A DNA stretch of 64,000 nt. It comes from Gammaproteobacteria bacterium (GTDB lineage Bacteria > Pseudomonadota > Gammaproteobacteria > Pseudomonadales > Pseudomonadaceae). Positions 10,326-21,793 of this stretch are shown in pieces. The notes beneath the pieces were generated by a model. It worked only from the letters and a program-made list of their open reading frames with translations. It had not been told where the DNA came from and searched no databases. The translations under genes were made by a program, and so were the position numbers. Every line of letters begins with the position of its first letter. Position 1 is the first letter of the stretch. Location of the stretch: positions 62,001-126,000 of the forward strand of contig JAAYFD010000045.1 of assembly GCA_012728415.1 (NCBI GenBank), given 5' to 3'.

Positions 10326-10905
10326 GGCTGCGCTCCTTGTTCTTTCGCCTGGTCACTGGGCCGGGTTTGCTGGACGGTAAGCTTGAAACGGCTCAGCTCC
10401 TCGCCACCCGCTTCCGGCCCTTCGATGCTCTTGACTTCAGCCAGGCTGGGTGCTGTCAGCCATTCGGAGGCATCGTGGTTGCGCATCAGGCTGGAAATCA
10501 GGTTATTGGTCTCTGCGACGCCCTCAATGGCTATATTTTTACCCGTCATTTTCACAGAAGAAAAATACACGCCATCCGGTATCGTCCGCACCAGCTGGTC
10601 AAAAATGCGCGACACAATCGGGCGGTTACCTTGCAAGTCCTGAATGACCTTGGTCCGGTCGATCAGCTCCTGGCGCTTTTTGCGCAGCTCGCTAATCTCC
10701 TTGATGCGCGCATCCAGTGCGGTAATTTCTTGACGGATATAGGCATTACGCGCCTGCTGCTGTTCGATCATTCTGCCAAACACCTGGTCGGCAAGAAATA
10801 CCAGTGCAGCTCCCGCCAGCAACACGCCTATCAGGGTGGCAACAAATTGCTGTTTACGCTGTTCCCTGAGCTGTTCACGCCAGGGCAGAAGGTTAATACG
10901 TGCCA

Positions 10906-10906
<1 letters not shown>
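10322..10906 (-). CDS. pilN: Type IV pilus assembly protein PilN
   Basis: 194 residues. The N-terminal INLLPWRE (4-11) is the tail that binds PilM. A membrane helix spans about 21-39, a coiled coil about 45-85, and then comes the PilN periplasmic domain. It starts 1 bp inside the pilM stop (coupled translation). Confidence 0.95.
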
Positions 10907-11994
<1,088 letters not shown>

Positions 11995-12019
11995 TTACAG
12001 ACGTTTTTTGGGTTTCCAC

Positions 12020-12048
12020 ATTAAATACCACTCTAGCCTGATTCGCAA
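12020..12048 (-). promoter_or_regulatory. Candidate promoter of the pilM operon
   Basis: Minus strand TTGCGA (12048-12043), 17-bp spacer, TTTAAT (12025-12020). It lies about 50 bp upstream of the chosen pilM start, in the region shared with mrcA. Match to consensus only. Confidence 0.4.
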
Positions 12049-12073
12049 ATGGCTTCCAGACAAAAAAAGCGCT

Positions 12074-12079
12074 TATAAT
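12074..12079 (+). promoter_or_regulatory. Consensus -10 box of the mrcA promoter
   Basis: A perfect TATAAT lies 74 bp before the mrcA ATG; the -35 about 17 bp further up (GCTTCC) is poor. It overlaps the ATG of a longer in-frame extension (12078), so that upstream start would not be on the transcript. This supports the start at 12153. Confidence 0.5.
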
Positions 12080-12152
12080 GTGCCGTAATTTTGTATCCCC
12101 AACCACCAGAACCGCTAACCCATTCATTTTTATTGGGAATAAACCTGCCTTG

Positions 12153-14555
12153 ATGTTCGTCGTAAAATTCCTGTTTGCCCTTGTCATTGCGCTAATTTGC
12201 GGAGTAGTCCTCAGTTTGGCTGGTGCCTATTTGTATCTGAGCCCAAATTTGCCGTCAGTGGAATCGCTCCGCCATATGGAACTGCAGATGCCATTGCGTG
12301 TCTACAGCCAGGATGAACTTCTTATTGAAGAGTTCGGCGAAATGCGCCGCACACCCATCCGTTTTGACGAAGTCCCGCCAGATTTTATCAACGCCCTGCT
12401 GTCCGCCGAGGACGACAACTTCACAAAACATCACGGCGTGGACCCCGGCAGCCTGCTGCGCGCTGCTGCACAACTGATCAAAACCGGCCGGATCCAGACC
12501 GGCGGCAGCACCATCACCATGCAAGTGGCCAAAAACTTCTTCCTCACCAGCGAACGCAGCTTTTCACGCAAAGCCAATGAAATCCTGCTTGCCTTGCAAA
12601 TAGAACGAGAACTGAGCAAAAACGAGATCCTCGAACTCTATGTCAACAAGATTTACCTGGGCAACCGCGCCTATGGTATCGAAGCTGCCGCCAACGTTTA
12701 CTACGGCAAGTCAATAAAAGAGCTGAATTTGTCACAAATGGCCATGTTGGCCGGCCTGCCCAAAGCCCCCTCGCGCTACAACCCTATCGCCAACCCCGCC
12801 CGCAGCACAGAACGCCGCGACTGGATTCTGGGTCGCATGCTGAAACTGGGCCACATCAGCCAGCAACAATATGACGAAGCCGTCAACGCCGAGCAGGATG
12901 CCAAACTACACATCAAAACCCCGGATGTCTATGCACCCTACGTCGCGGAAATGGTACGCCTGGAAATGATCAACCGCTATGGCAGTGATGCCTATACAAA
13001 TGGCCTCAACGTCTACACCACCGTTCCATCCAGCCTGCAGAACCATGCTCAGAATGCCGTTTTCAGCGGGCTGACCGACTATGACCGGCGCCATGGCTAT
13101 CGCGGCCCCGAAGCCCATATTGAAAAACGCAGCGAATGGCAAAACGTACTACGCAACACCAGACGTATCAACCGCTTCATTCCGGCCATTGTCAGTGCCA
13201 TCGCCGATGACGGTATTTTTGTCATGCTGTCCGACGGCAGTGAAGAACACGTCAGCTGGCAAACCATGCGCTGGGCCGCCCCTTTCCTCAGCAACTCCAG
13301 CCGTGGCGCCCCACCCAGCAACCCGGCGGCCGTGGTCAAGGTGGGGGACCTGATTCGCGTTGAGCAAAGTGACGAAAATGGCAGCCTGGCATTCTCTCAA
13401 CTGCCAAAAATCCAGGCTTCCCTGATATCCCTAAACCCGCACGATGGCGCCATTCGCGCACTGGTCGGTGGCCTGTCGTTTGAACACAGCCACTACAACC
13501 GTGCCACCCAGGCTCAACGCCAGCCTGGCTCCAGCTTCAAGCCCTTCATCTATAGCGCTGCACTGGATGCCGGTTACACAGCTGCCAGCATGATCAATGA
13601 TGCACCAATCGAAATCTTCGAAGCGGGCATGAAAGAAGCCTGGCGGCCGAAAAACTCCGACAACAACTTCCTCGGCCCGATCCGGCTGCGCGAAGGCCTG
13701 TACCGCTCACGCAATATGGTATCGATCCGCCTGATGCAGGATATCGGCATCCCTTACACTCGCGACTACATCAGCCACTTCGGCCTGAAAAAAGAAAACC
13801 TGCCGCCCAACCTGTCCCTGTCTCTCGGGTCTGCAACCTTAGTCCCCATGGACCTGACCAGCGCCTGGGCCGTATTTGCCAACGGCGGCTACAAGGTCGA
13901 GCCCTATATTATTGAGCGCATTGAAGACCGTGACGGCCAAGTCCTGTACCAGGCCCAGCCTGCAATAACCCCCCACCTTGCATCCATGAACGCAAAGGAA
14001 GCAGCGGGCGAACAAAGTGACGACGAGCCGGTACTGGCCGAGCCGGTCATCGATGAACGCACTGCTTATCTGATTACCGACATTCTCAAGGATGTCGTCA
14101 AGCATGGTACTGGTCGCCGTGCGCTCAGCCTGAAACGCACCGACCTGGCCGGCAAGACCGGCACCACCAACGACTCTTTTGACAGCTGGTTTATCGGTTA
14201 TAACTACAGCCTGCTGACCTCGGTCTGGGCCGGCTTTGACCAGCCGGAAACACTCGGCCGCCGCGAGTATGGCGCGACGATTGCACTGCCAATCTGGATC
14301 GACTATATGGGCCAGGCGCTGGCCGGCACACCCGCCAGCAACCAGCCCGAGCCGAGCGGCCTGAGCGTGCTGCGCGTAGACCGCGATAGCGGCCGGCTGG
14401 CCTCGCCCAGCAGTGATAACAGCTACTTCGAACTGTTCAAGCAGGAAGACACCCCGCCACGCATGGATGACGAGTTCAGCCCTGCGTTTGAGTTTTCCAC
14501 TCCCGGCGGCACACCCGCCCAGACACCCCAGGACAACCTGTTTGACCTGTTCTAG
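12153..14555 (+). CDS. mrcA: Penicillin-binding protein 1A (MrcA/PonA)
   Basis: Bifunctional peptidoglycan synthase, 800 residues. A membrane anchor spans about 5-29. The GT51 glycosyltransferase has catalytic Glu86 in SAEDDNFTKHHG and GGSTITMQVAKN. An OB-like insert follows (about 310-420). The transpeptidase has SxxK in PGSSFKPF (about 458-465), SRN in YRSRNMVS (about 515) and KTGTT (about 667-671). The ATG at 12153 gives a normal class A N-terminus (short cytoplasmic tail plus helix). It is divergent from pilM, a conserved arrangement in pseudomonads and relatives. Confidence 0.95.
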   Translation: MFVVKFLFALVIALICGVVLSLAGAYLYLSPNLPSVESLRHMELQMPLRVYSQDELLIEEFGEMRRTPIRFDEVPPDFINALLSAEDDNFTKHHGVDPGSLLRAAAQLIKTGRIQTGGSTITMQVAKNFFLTSERSFSRKANEILLALQIERELSKNEILELYVNKIYLGNRAYGIEAAANVYYGKSIKELNLSQMAMLAGLPKAPSRYNPIANPARSTERRDWILGRMLKLGHISQQQYDEAVNAEQDAKLHIKTPDVYAPYVAEMVRLEMINRYGSDAYTNGLNVYTTVPSSLQNHAQNAVFSGLTDYDRRHGYRGPEAHIEKRSEWQNVLRNTRRINRFIPAIVSAIADDGIFVMLSDGSEEHVSWQTMRWAAPFLSNSSRGAPPSNPAAVVKVGDLIRVEQSDENGSLAFSQLPKIQASLISLNPHDGAIRALVGGLSFEHSHYNRATQAQRQPGSSFKPFIYSAALDAGYTAASMINDAPIEIFEAGMKEAWRPKNSDNNFLGPIRLREGLYRSRNMVSIRLMQDIGIPYTRDYISHFGLKKENLPPNLSLSLGSATLVPMDLTSAWAVFANGGYKVEPYIIERIEDRDGQVLYQAQPAITPHLASMNAKEAAGEQSDDEPVLAEPVIDERTAYLITDILKDVVKHGTGRRALSLKRTDLAGKTGTTNDSFDSWFIGYNYSLLTSVWAGFDQPETLGRREYGATIALPIWIDYMGQALAGTPASNQPEPSGLSVLRVDRDSGRLASPSSDNSYFELFKQEDTPPRMDDEFSPAFEFSTPGGTPAQTPQDNLFDLF

Positions 14556-14570
14556 GGTCTGTTTACCGGC

Positions 14571-14607
14571 AACAAAAAACCGGCCCCACGGGGGCCGGTT
14601 TTTTGTT
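14571..14607. terminator. Bidirectional terminator between mrcA and malic enzyme
   Basis: AACAAAAAACCGGCCCC / GGGGCCGGTTTTTTGTT with loop ACG. The A and T runs flank both sides, so it serves both convergent genes. Confidence 0.92.
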
Positions 14608-14618
14608 GAGGCGACCAA

Positions 14619-15887
14619 TCAGGACTTGAATACGCTCTCGACTGACTGCAACGGATAGTTTTCCGGGTATGGCAGAGTCGCCACACCACTGTCAATCGCG
14701 GCACGTGCCACTGCATCAGATACCAGGGTAATGAGTCGCGCATCAATGGGCTTGGGCAAAATGTAGTTGCGACCAAACTCCAGCTTCTCCAGACCATAAG
14801 CAGCACAGACTTCGGCCGGACATGGCAAGGTTGCCAGCTCACGGATGGCATGTACGGCAGCAATTTTCATTTCTTCATTGATGCGGCTGGCACGGACGTC
14901 CAGCGCACCACGGAAAATAAACGGGAAACACAGCACATTGTTGACCTGGTTCGGATAATCCGAGCGACCGGTAGCCATGATCACATCAGGGCGGGTTGCG
15001 TGTGCCAGCTCTGGACGGATTTCCGGGTCCGGGTTGGACGAGGCAAACACAATCGGGTTTTCCGCCATTCGCTTGAGGTTTTCGGCACTTAACAGGTTCG
15101 GCCCGGACAAACCGACAAATATATCCGCGCCCTCCATTGCCTGCTCCAGCGTATGCAGCTCAGTGGCGTGGGCAAACGCCGCCTTGTACTGGTTCAAGTC
15201 TTCACGGCCACTATGAATCACACCTTTGCGGTCGACCATGAAAATGTTTTCCAGCTTTGCGCCCAGACTGATCAGCAGGCGCATACAGGCGGTTGCGGCT
15301 GCGCCTGCGCCCAGGCAAACAATTCTGGAGTCTTCCAGCTTCTTGCCGGCAATATCCAGCGCATTAAGCATGCCTGCAGCGGTGACGATCGCGGTTCCGT
15401 GCTGATCATCATGGAATACCGGAATGTTGCATTGCTCAATCAGCGCACGCTCAATCTCGAAACACTCAGGTGCCTTGATATCCTCCAGGTTGATGCCACC
15501 AAAAGTGGTAGAGATACGGCGCACGGTATCAATAAAGGCCTGCGGGCTCTCCGAATCCACCTCAATGTCAAACACATCAACACCGGCAAAGCGCTTGAAC
15601 AGCACTGCCTTGCCTTCCATCACCGGCTTGGAGGCCAGCGGACCTGTATCGCCCAGCCCCAGCACAGCGGTGCCATCAGAAATTACCGCCACCAGGTTAC
15701 CCTTGTTGGTATATTTATAAGCCAGCGATTCGTCACGGGCTATCTCGCGTACTGGCTCGGCCACGCCCGGACTGTATGCCAGTGCCAAGTCGCGGGCACT
15801 GGAAGTCGGTTTGGTCAGCTCAACGCTGGTTTTTCCGGGCCGGGGCGACATGTGGTATTCGAGGGCTGCAATTTTGAGGTCTGACAT
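14619..15887 (-). CDS. NADP-dependent malic enzyme, short bacterial type
   Basis: Oxidative decarboxylation of malate to pyruvate. The 422 residues correspond to the malic-enzyme domains alone; the phosphotransacetylase-like tail of long MaeB proteins is absent. Visible are TSSARDLALAYSPGVAEP (about 29-46), GDTGPLASKPVMEGKAVLFK (catalytic Lys region, about 80-99), VFHDDQHGTAI (metal site, about 156-166) and IVCLGAGAAATACMRLL (dinucleotide fold, about 184-200). It is adjacent to mrcA as in Pseudomonas. Coenzyme preference is inferred from the family. Confidence 0.92.
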   Translation of the reverse strand: MSDLKIAALEYHMSPRPGKTSVELTKPTSSARDLALAYSPGVAEPVREIARDESLAYKYTNKGNLVAVISDGTAVLGLGDTGPLASKPVMEGKAVLFKRFAGVDVFDIEVDSESPQAFIDTVRRISTTFGGINLEDIKAPECFEIERALIEQCNIPVFHDDQHGTAIVTAAGMLNALDIAGKKLEDSRIVCLGAGAAATACMRLLISLGAKLENIFMVDRKGVIHSGREDLNQYKAAFAHATELHTLEQAMEGADIFVGLSGPNLLSAENLKRMAENPIVFASSNPDPEIRPELAHATRPDVIMATGRSDYPNQVNNVLCFPFIFRGALDVRASRINEEMKIAAVHAIRELATLPCPAEVCAAYGLEKLEFGRNYILPKPIDARLITLVSDAVARAAIDSGVATLPYPENYPLQSVESVFKS

Positions 15888-16016
15888 GATGGGCGTTCCG
15901 CTAGAAAAAGAATGGTGGGACCAACTGACCCGCTGGTCGCCGTCCTTATGTTTTTTAGGGTACTGAGCATACGCAAGATGACGCTATTCGACAAGCGCAA
16001 GCGGCAGCGGGCAGGC

Positions 16017-16049
16017 ACAAAAAAAGCGCCGGCACGGGCGCTTTTTTGT
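16017..16049 (-). terminator. Terminator after rpmE
   Basis: Hairpin AAAAAAAGCGCC / GGCGCTTTTTT-like arms around a GGCAC loop, 14 bp past the rpmE stop on the minus strand, with the T run on the minus-strand 3' side. Confidence 0.85.
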
Positions 16050-16062
16050 GCAGACATTCGGC

Positions 16063-16275
16063 TTACTTGCTGCTGAAGCCACCGAAGCGCTGCTTGAAGC
16101 GGTCAATACGGCCACCCACATCCAGCACTTTTTGCTTACCGGTGTAAAAAGGATGACACTCGGAGCACACATCAACACTGATGTCCTGGCACAGGGTGGA
16201 ACGGGTCTTGATAACATTGCCGCAGCTGCACGTTGCGCTAATTTCGGCATAATTAGGATGAATATCAGCTTTCAT
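16063..16275 (-). CDS. rpmE: 50S ribosomal protein L31, zinc-binding form
   Basis: 70 residues, the family length. Zinc-ribbon cysteines are at 16, 18, 37 and 40 (CSCG ... [10 protein letters not shown]), i.e. the zinc-containing paralogue rather than the zinc-free one induced in zinc starvation. The ribosome site GAGG lies 8 nt before the ATG. It is transcribed divergently from hemB. Confidence 0.97.
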   Translation of the reverse strand: MKADIHPNYAEISATCSCGNVIKTRSTLCQDISVDVCSECHPFYTGKQKVLDVGGRIDRFKQRFGGFSSK

Positions 16276-16348
16276 GGTGTGTCCTCAAATATGAAATTGT
16301 GCCGCCATCCAACTCCACTGTTGAATACCGCACACGACAAGGGCGCAA

Positions 16349-17465
<1,117 letters not shown>

Positions 17466-17476
17466 CCCCGACAAAG

Positions 17477-17499
17477 ATCACCCGGTTACTCCGGGTGAT
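17477..17499 (+). terminator. Hairpin after hemB, weak terminator candidate
   Basis: Perfect 9-bp stem ATCACCCGG / CCGGGTGAT with loop TTACT, 11 bp past the hemB stop. No T run follows, so it may stabilise the mRNA 3' end rather than terminate. Confidence 0.35.
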
Positions 17500-17501
17500 G
17501 G

Positions 17502-17573
17502 CAAGGCTCACTTGACCGGCGACTCTCGGTGCGAATAAATTCGTACCGAGAGTATTGGCACACCGGAGCCTTG
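17502..17573. repeat. Nested long inverted repeat between hemB and ppk
   Basis: The outer arms CAAGGCTC (17502-17509) and GAGCCTTG (17566-17573) enclose a 14-bp stem (17522-17535 with 17540-17553, one G-T wobble) closed by a TAAA tetraloop. It lies 90 bp before ppk. It could be a REP/MITE-like element or an RNA leader structure; no known riboswitch is recognised. Confidence 0.6.
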
Positions 17574-17663
17574 GTGCGCGCACGAACTCGCACCAGCAGC
17601 CCCCGGCGCAAGCCCCCACCGCACCTGATGCGATGCCCGCCCCAGTCACAGGACAAGTCAACC

Positions 17664-19772
17664 ATGCAGCCAGACAGCCCCCTTCCCGCCAGCATCGCCC
17701 TGGATGACAGCAGCCTCTACATCAATCGCGAGCTGTCCCAGCTGCAGTTCAATATTCGCGTGCTGGAGCAGGCACTGGATGAAAGCGTTCCACTGCTGGA
17801 GCGGCTGAAGTTCTTGCTGATTTTCTCCAGCAACATGGACGAATTTTTCGAAATTCGGGTGGCCGGACTAAAACGCCAAGTTACCTACTCACGCCCGCGC
17901 ATCAATGCCGACGGAATTCAGCCACAGCAGGCACTGGCACGGATTGCCGAAATCGTGCACGAACAAGTCGCCCGGCAATACCGCATCCTCAACGATACCC
18001 TGCTGCCAGCCCTGGCGGCCGAAGGCATACGCTTTGTCCGCCGGCGTCACTGGACGCCGCAGGTTCGCAGCTGGGTAGCGGACTTTTTCCACACAGAAGT
18101 GGCCCCTGTGGTCACCCCTATCGGGCTGGACTCGGCTCATCCTTTCCCCCTGCTGGCCAACAAAAGCTTGAACTTCATTGTCGAACTTGAAGGCACCGAT
18201 GCGTTTGGCCGCGACTCTGGCCTGGCCATTCTGCCAGCCCCGCGCAGCTTGCCGCGACTGATCCCGCTGCCTGCAGAAATGACCAATGGCGGCGTGCAGC
18301 ACATTTTTTTGTCATCGATCATCCACGCCCATGCCGATGACCTGTTTCACGGCATGAGTGTACGCGGCTGTTATCAGTTTCGCCTGACCCGCAACGCTGA
18401 CCTGTCAATGGACGTAGACGATGTTGCTGACCTGGCCAACGCACTGCGTGGCGAACTCTATGCACGCCGTTTTGGAGATGCCGTACGACTTGAAGTAGCC
18501 GAAAACTGTCCAGCCCACCTGGTCGACTACCTGTTGCGCCAGTTCAACCTGGACGAAGACGAACTGTATCGCGTACACGGCCCGGTCAACCTGACACGGA
18601 TGTTCGCCATCACCGAGCTGATTAGCCATCCGCACCTGCGCTTTCCACCATTCAGCCCGGCCATTCCCAGGGCGGCACAGCGGTTTGGGGACCTGTTTCA
18701 GGCTATCGCCCATCAAGACCTGCTGCTATACCACCCCTACGAATCCTTCACTCCGGTCATCGACTTTCTGCGTCGTGCCGCCCAGGATCCCGATGTGCTG
18801 GCCATCAAGCAGACGCTCTACCGTGCCGGAGCCGACTCCGAAATAGTTGATGCCCTGGTCGAAGCAGCCCGTAACGGCAAAGAAGTCACAGTCGTGATCG
18901 AACTGCGTGCCCGCTTCGACGAAGAGTCCAACCTGAGCCTGGCCAGCCGCCTGCAAGCGGCCGGCGCGGTCGTGGTATACGGCATGCTGGGCTTCAAAAC
19001 CCACGCCAAGCTGGCACTGGTCTTGCGTCGTGAACAAGGCCAGCTGGTACGCTATGCCCACCTGGGCACCGGCAACTATCACGCCGACAATGCCCGTCTG
19101 TACACTGATTACAGCCTGCTGACCGGCGACCGCGAGCTCTGCGAAGATGTTTCCAGCCTGTTCAACCAGCTGGTCGGCATGGGCAAAGCCAAGCCAATGC
19201 ACCGCATGCTGCATGCACCTTTTACCCTGCGCAACAGCCTGATGGAAATGATCGTCCAGGAGGAAACCAACGCGCTGAACGGCCAGCCCGCCCACATCGT
19301 CATCAAGGTCAATGCCCTGACCGATGCAAAAATGATCAAGGCGCTCTACCGTGCCAGCCAGGCGGGTGTCCGCATTGACCTGATCGTGCGCGGCATGTGC
19401 TGCCTGCGACCTGGTATTGCCGGTGTTTCAGAAAACATCCAGGTACGCTCGATTATCGGTCGTCAGCTGGAGCACAGCCGGGTGTACTACTTCCTCAATG
19501 CTGGCGGTACAGAGAAGCTGTTCCTGTCCAGCGCCGACTGGATGGAACGCAACCTGGACAAGCGTATTGAGGCCTGTTTTCCGCTGGAACAGCCAAAAAT
19601 GGTACGCCGCATCACCAGGGAGCTGGGCTACTACCTGCGTGATAACACCCACGCCTGGATACTGCAGCCCGACGGCAGCTATGTGCGCCAGCAGCCATCG
19701 GCCGGTGAAAAGCTGCGCCATGCCCAGCAACGGCTGCAGAACAAGCTCGCCTTGCCCCTGGTAGACGCCTGA
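17664..19772 (+). CDS. ppk: Polyphosphate kinase 1
   Basis: Reversibly polymerises the ATP gamma-phosphate into polyphosphate. 702 residues with the PPK1 N-terminal domain starting YINRELSQLQFNIRVLEQA. The catalytic core has YAHLGTGNYH, with the phosphorylated His near 466, and EHSRVYYF, with the second essential His near 604. The ATG at 17664 has AGGA 10 nt upstream and matches family length; the longer open frame upstream runs through the intergenic hairpins and is not credible. Confidence 0.94.
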   Translation: MQPDSPLPASIALDDSSLYINRELSQLQFNIRVLEQALDESVPLLERLKFLLIFSSNMDEFFEIRVAGLKRQVTYSRPRINADGIQPQQALARIAEIVHEQVARQYRILNDTLLPALAAEGIRFVRRRHWTPQVRSWVADFFHTEVAPVVTPIGLDSAHPFPLLANKSLNFIVELEGTDAFGRDSGLAILPAPRSLPRLIPLPAEMTNGGVQHIFLSSIIHAHADDLFHGMSVRGCYQFRLTRNADLSMDVDDVADLANALRGELYARRFGDAVRLEVAENCPAHLVDYLLRQFNLDEDELYRVHGPVNLTRMFAITELISHPHLRFPPFSPAIPRAAQRFGDLFQAIAHQDLLLYHPYESFTPVIDFLRRAAQDPDVLAIKQTLYRAGADSEIVDALVEAARNGKEVTVVIELRARFDEESNLSLASRLQAAGAVVVYGMLGFKTHAKLALVLRREQGQLVRYAHLGTGNYHADNARLYTDYSLLTGDRELCEDVSSLFNQLVGMGKAKPMHRMLHAPFTLRNSLMEMIVQEETNALNGQPAHIVIKVNALTDAKMIKALYRASQAGVRIDLIVRGMCCLRPGIAGVSENIQVRSIIGRQLEHSRVYYFLNAGGTEKLFLSSADWMERNLDKRIEACFPLEQPKMVRRITRELGYYLRDNTHAWILQPDGSYVRQQPSAGEKLRHAQQRLQNKLALPLVDA

Positions 19773-19931
19773 GGCACCAGCAGCTGTCTGTCATGCAAAA
19801 GCCTGCCCAACCGGGCTCGCTTCAGTGATGGACAGCTCCCTGCAGCAAGCCCCATGCTTCTCGCTGCAGGTGCAAGTGCATTCGCACCGTACCCAAAAGG
19901 GCTTTCTTCCCTTCCCGGTACTGCAGCCAAT

Positions 19932-19957
19932 AAAAAAGGGCTCCGGAGAGCCCTTTT
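19932..19957. terminator. Bidirectional terminator between ppk and CoA-transferase
   Basis: AAAAAAGGGCTC CG GAGAGCCCTTTTT: GGGCTC/GAGCCC stem with A and T runs on the two sides, between two convergent genes. Confidence 0.88.
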
Positions 19958-19980
19958 TACAACCAGTCACAAAAGCAGGC

Positions 19981-21492
19981 TTAGTCCAGCTTCATGGTGC
20001 CTTTTTCGGCCAGGTTGATGTGCCAGGAGAAGGCCTTGTCCAGCAGGTGCGGGGTATGGCCGCCGCGCTTGGCCTTGGCCTCTTCGAAGTAATCACGGGC
20101 CTGCTGCTTGTAGCTTGGGTGCATGCAGTTCTCGATGATTGCCTCAGCAGCCTGGCGTGGCGCCAGACCACGCAAGTCAGCATAGCCTTGCTCGGTAATG
20201 ATCACGTCCACGTCATGGTTGGTGTGGTCCACGTGGGTGACGAAAGGAACGATTGAGGAAATCGCGCCGTTTTTCGCCGTGGAAGCAGTCACAAACATGG
20301 TAATACGGGCGTTACGGGCAAAGTCGCCTGAGCCGCCGATACCGTTCATCATGTGCGTACCACTGACGTGAGTCGAGTTGACGTTACCGTAGATGTCAAC
20401 TTCCAGCGCAGTGTTGAAAGAAATGACTCCAAGACGACGGATCAGCTCCGGGTGGTTGGAGATTTCCTGCGGGCGGAACATCACCTTGCCAGCGTACTTT
20501 TCCAGGTCTTCGGCCAGGGTATCAACACGCTTTTTGGACAGCGACAGGGCGGTACCGGCAGCGAACTTGACCACGCCAGCATCAATCAGGTCGAACACGC
20601 CATCCTGCAGTACTTCGGATGCAACAATGACATCCTTGAAGCCGGATTTCTGCATGCCGTTCAGAACCGCGTTGGCTACCGAGCCAACACCGGACTGCAG
20701 CGGCGCCAGGTTGTTGGGCAGGCGGCCCTTGGCCACTTCTTCGCGCAGAAAGTGCAGCAGGTTATCGGCAATCTGCTGGGTTTCTTCGTTTGGCTCAAAC
20801 AGCGGAGACGGAATATCCGGCTGGTTGGAGATGACAATGCCGCGCACCTTGGCCGGGTCTACCTTGATTCCGTTAGTACCGATACGCTGGCTGACTTCGC
20901 ATAGCGGAATATCACAACGGGCGTTTTCACCGGCAGGGCCAGGAATATAGATGTCGTGCATGCCTTCGTAGGCAGCCGGCGCGGAAGTGTTCACCTCGAT
21001 AATGACGTGCTTGGCGGTTTCGACATAGATGGGCGAGTTGCCCACGGAGCCGGTCGGAATGATGTCGCCGTCTTCGGTAATGGCAGCGGCTTCGATGATC
21101 GCGTAGTCAATTTGCGGCAAAACGCCCTGACGCACATACTCGGCGTTGTGTGACAGGTGCTGGTCGATATAGAAAGCTTCGCCTTCGTTAATCTGCTTGC
21201 GCAAAATGGGGTTGGCATTGTACGGAAAACGCAAGTTGATAATGCCTGCTTCAGCCATGGAACCATCAGCTGCCGGCCCCATGGAAGCACCGGTAAACAG
21301 GTTGACCTTGAACTTTTCTTTCTTGCCACGCTCGGCCAGTGCCATGGGGAACTCTTTCGGCTCGCCAAACAGGGTGAAGCCGCTCATGCCCAGCGTCATG
21401 CCATCGTCAATCCAGGATGCTGCTTCTTCTGCAGAAACCACCTTGTTCAAAAAATCGGGATTGCGAATGAACTTGCTCAAATCCTGTGTCAT
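19981..21492 (-). CDS. Acetyl-CoA hydrolase/transferase family, probable succinyl-CoA:acetate CoA-transferase
   Basis: 503 residues. Two tandem CoA-transferase-fold domains. The catalytic glutamate is most likely Glu near 293 in ASEVLQDG; NTALEVDIYGNVNSTHVSGT (about 358-377) and GIGGSGDFARNA belong to the AarC-like class I enzymes. It would interconvert acetate and acetyl-CoA using succinyl-CoA. The ATG at 21492 follows GAGGTGA by 5 nt; a GTG at 21501 falls inside that ribosome site and is rejected. It stands alone, with about 300 bp upstream free of genes. Confidence 0.88.
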   Translation of the reverse strand: MTQDLSKFIRNPDFLNKVVSAEEAASWIDDGMTLGMSGFTLFGEPKEFPMALAERGKKEKFKVNLFTGASMGPAADGSMAEAGIINLRFPYNANPILRKQINEGEAFYIDQHLSHNAEYVRQGVLPQIDYAIIEAAAITEDGDIIPTGSVGNSPIYVETAKHVIIEVNTSAPAAYEGMHDIYIPGPAGENARCDIPLCEVSQRIGTNGIKVDPAKVRGIVISNQPDIPSPLFEPNEETQQIADNLLHFLREEVAKGRLPNNLAPLQSGVGSVANAVLNGMQKSGFKDVIVASEVLQDGVFDLIDAGVVKFAAGTALSLSKKRVDTLAEDLEKYAGKVMFRPQEISNHPELIRRLGVISFNTALEVDIYGNVNSTHVSGTHMMNGIGGSGDFARNARITMFVTASTAKNGAISSIVPFVTHVDHTNHDVDVIITEQGYADLRGLAPRQAAEAIIENCMHPSYKQQARDYFEEAKAKRGGHTPHLLDKAFSWHINLAEKGTMKLD

Positions 21493-21793
21493 GAAAATCA
21501 CCTCAAAAAATACGGTTCATATGAGTTTGTGCCGCACTTGCGCACCAGCCGGATAGACCGGTGATACGTGCCGTTCGGGGACCTTGCGCTCCGGACAGGA
21601 CGCTGCTTATTTTCCCATTCTAGGCTCCCGCTATTTTTTAGCAGCTATACCAAGGTCGATTCCTGTCCTTGCAGCCGGCATGCGCCGGCCGCCCGGCACA
21701 TTCCCACACCGGTGTTATGGCCGCATGAAAGGCGGCCCCGGCAGCAGGCCATATACCTGCGCCTGCATGATGCCCTGCCCGGCAAGCGCCCCA
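21493..21793. other. Intergenic region without a recognisable gene
   Basis: About 300 bp between the CoA-transferase start and the NnrS stop, both on the minus strand. It must hold the CoA-transferase promoter, but no box stands out. Short palindromic pieces such as GCCGGCATGCGCCGGC (near 21675) are present. Confidence 0.5.

Noticed and set aside
12078..12152. Longer N-terminus for mrcA from the ATG at 12078
   Set aside because: That ATG overlaps the consensus TATAAT, so it would not be on the transcript, and the extra residues do not fit class A PBPs.
17529..17663. 45-residue N-terminal extension of ppk
   Set aside because: It translates the intergenic hairpins, has no family similarity, and a suitable ATG with ribosome site exists at 17664.
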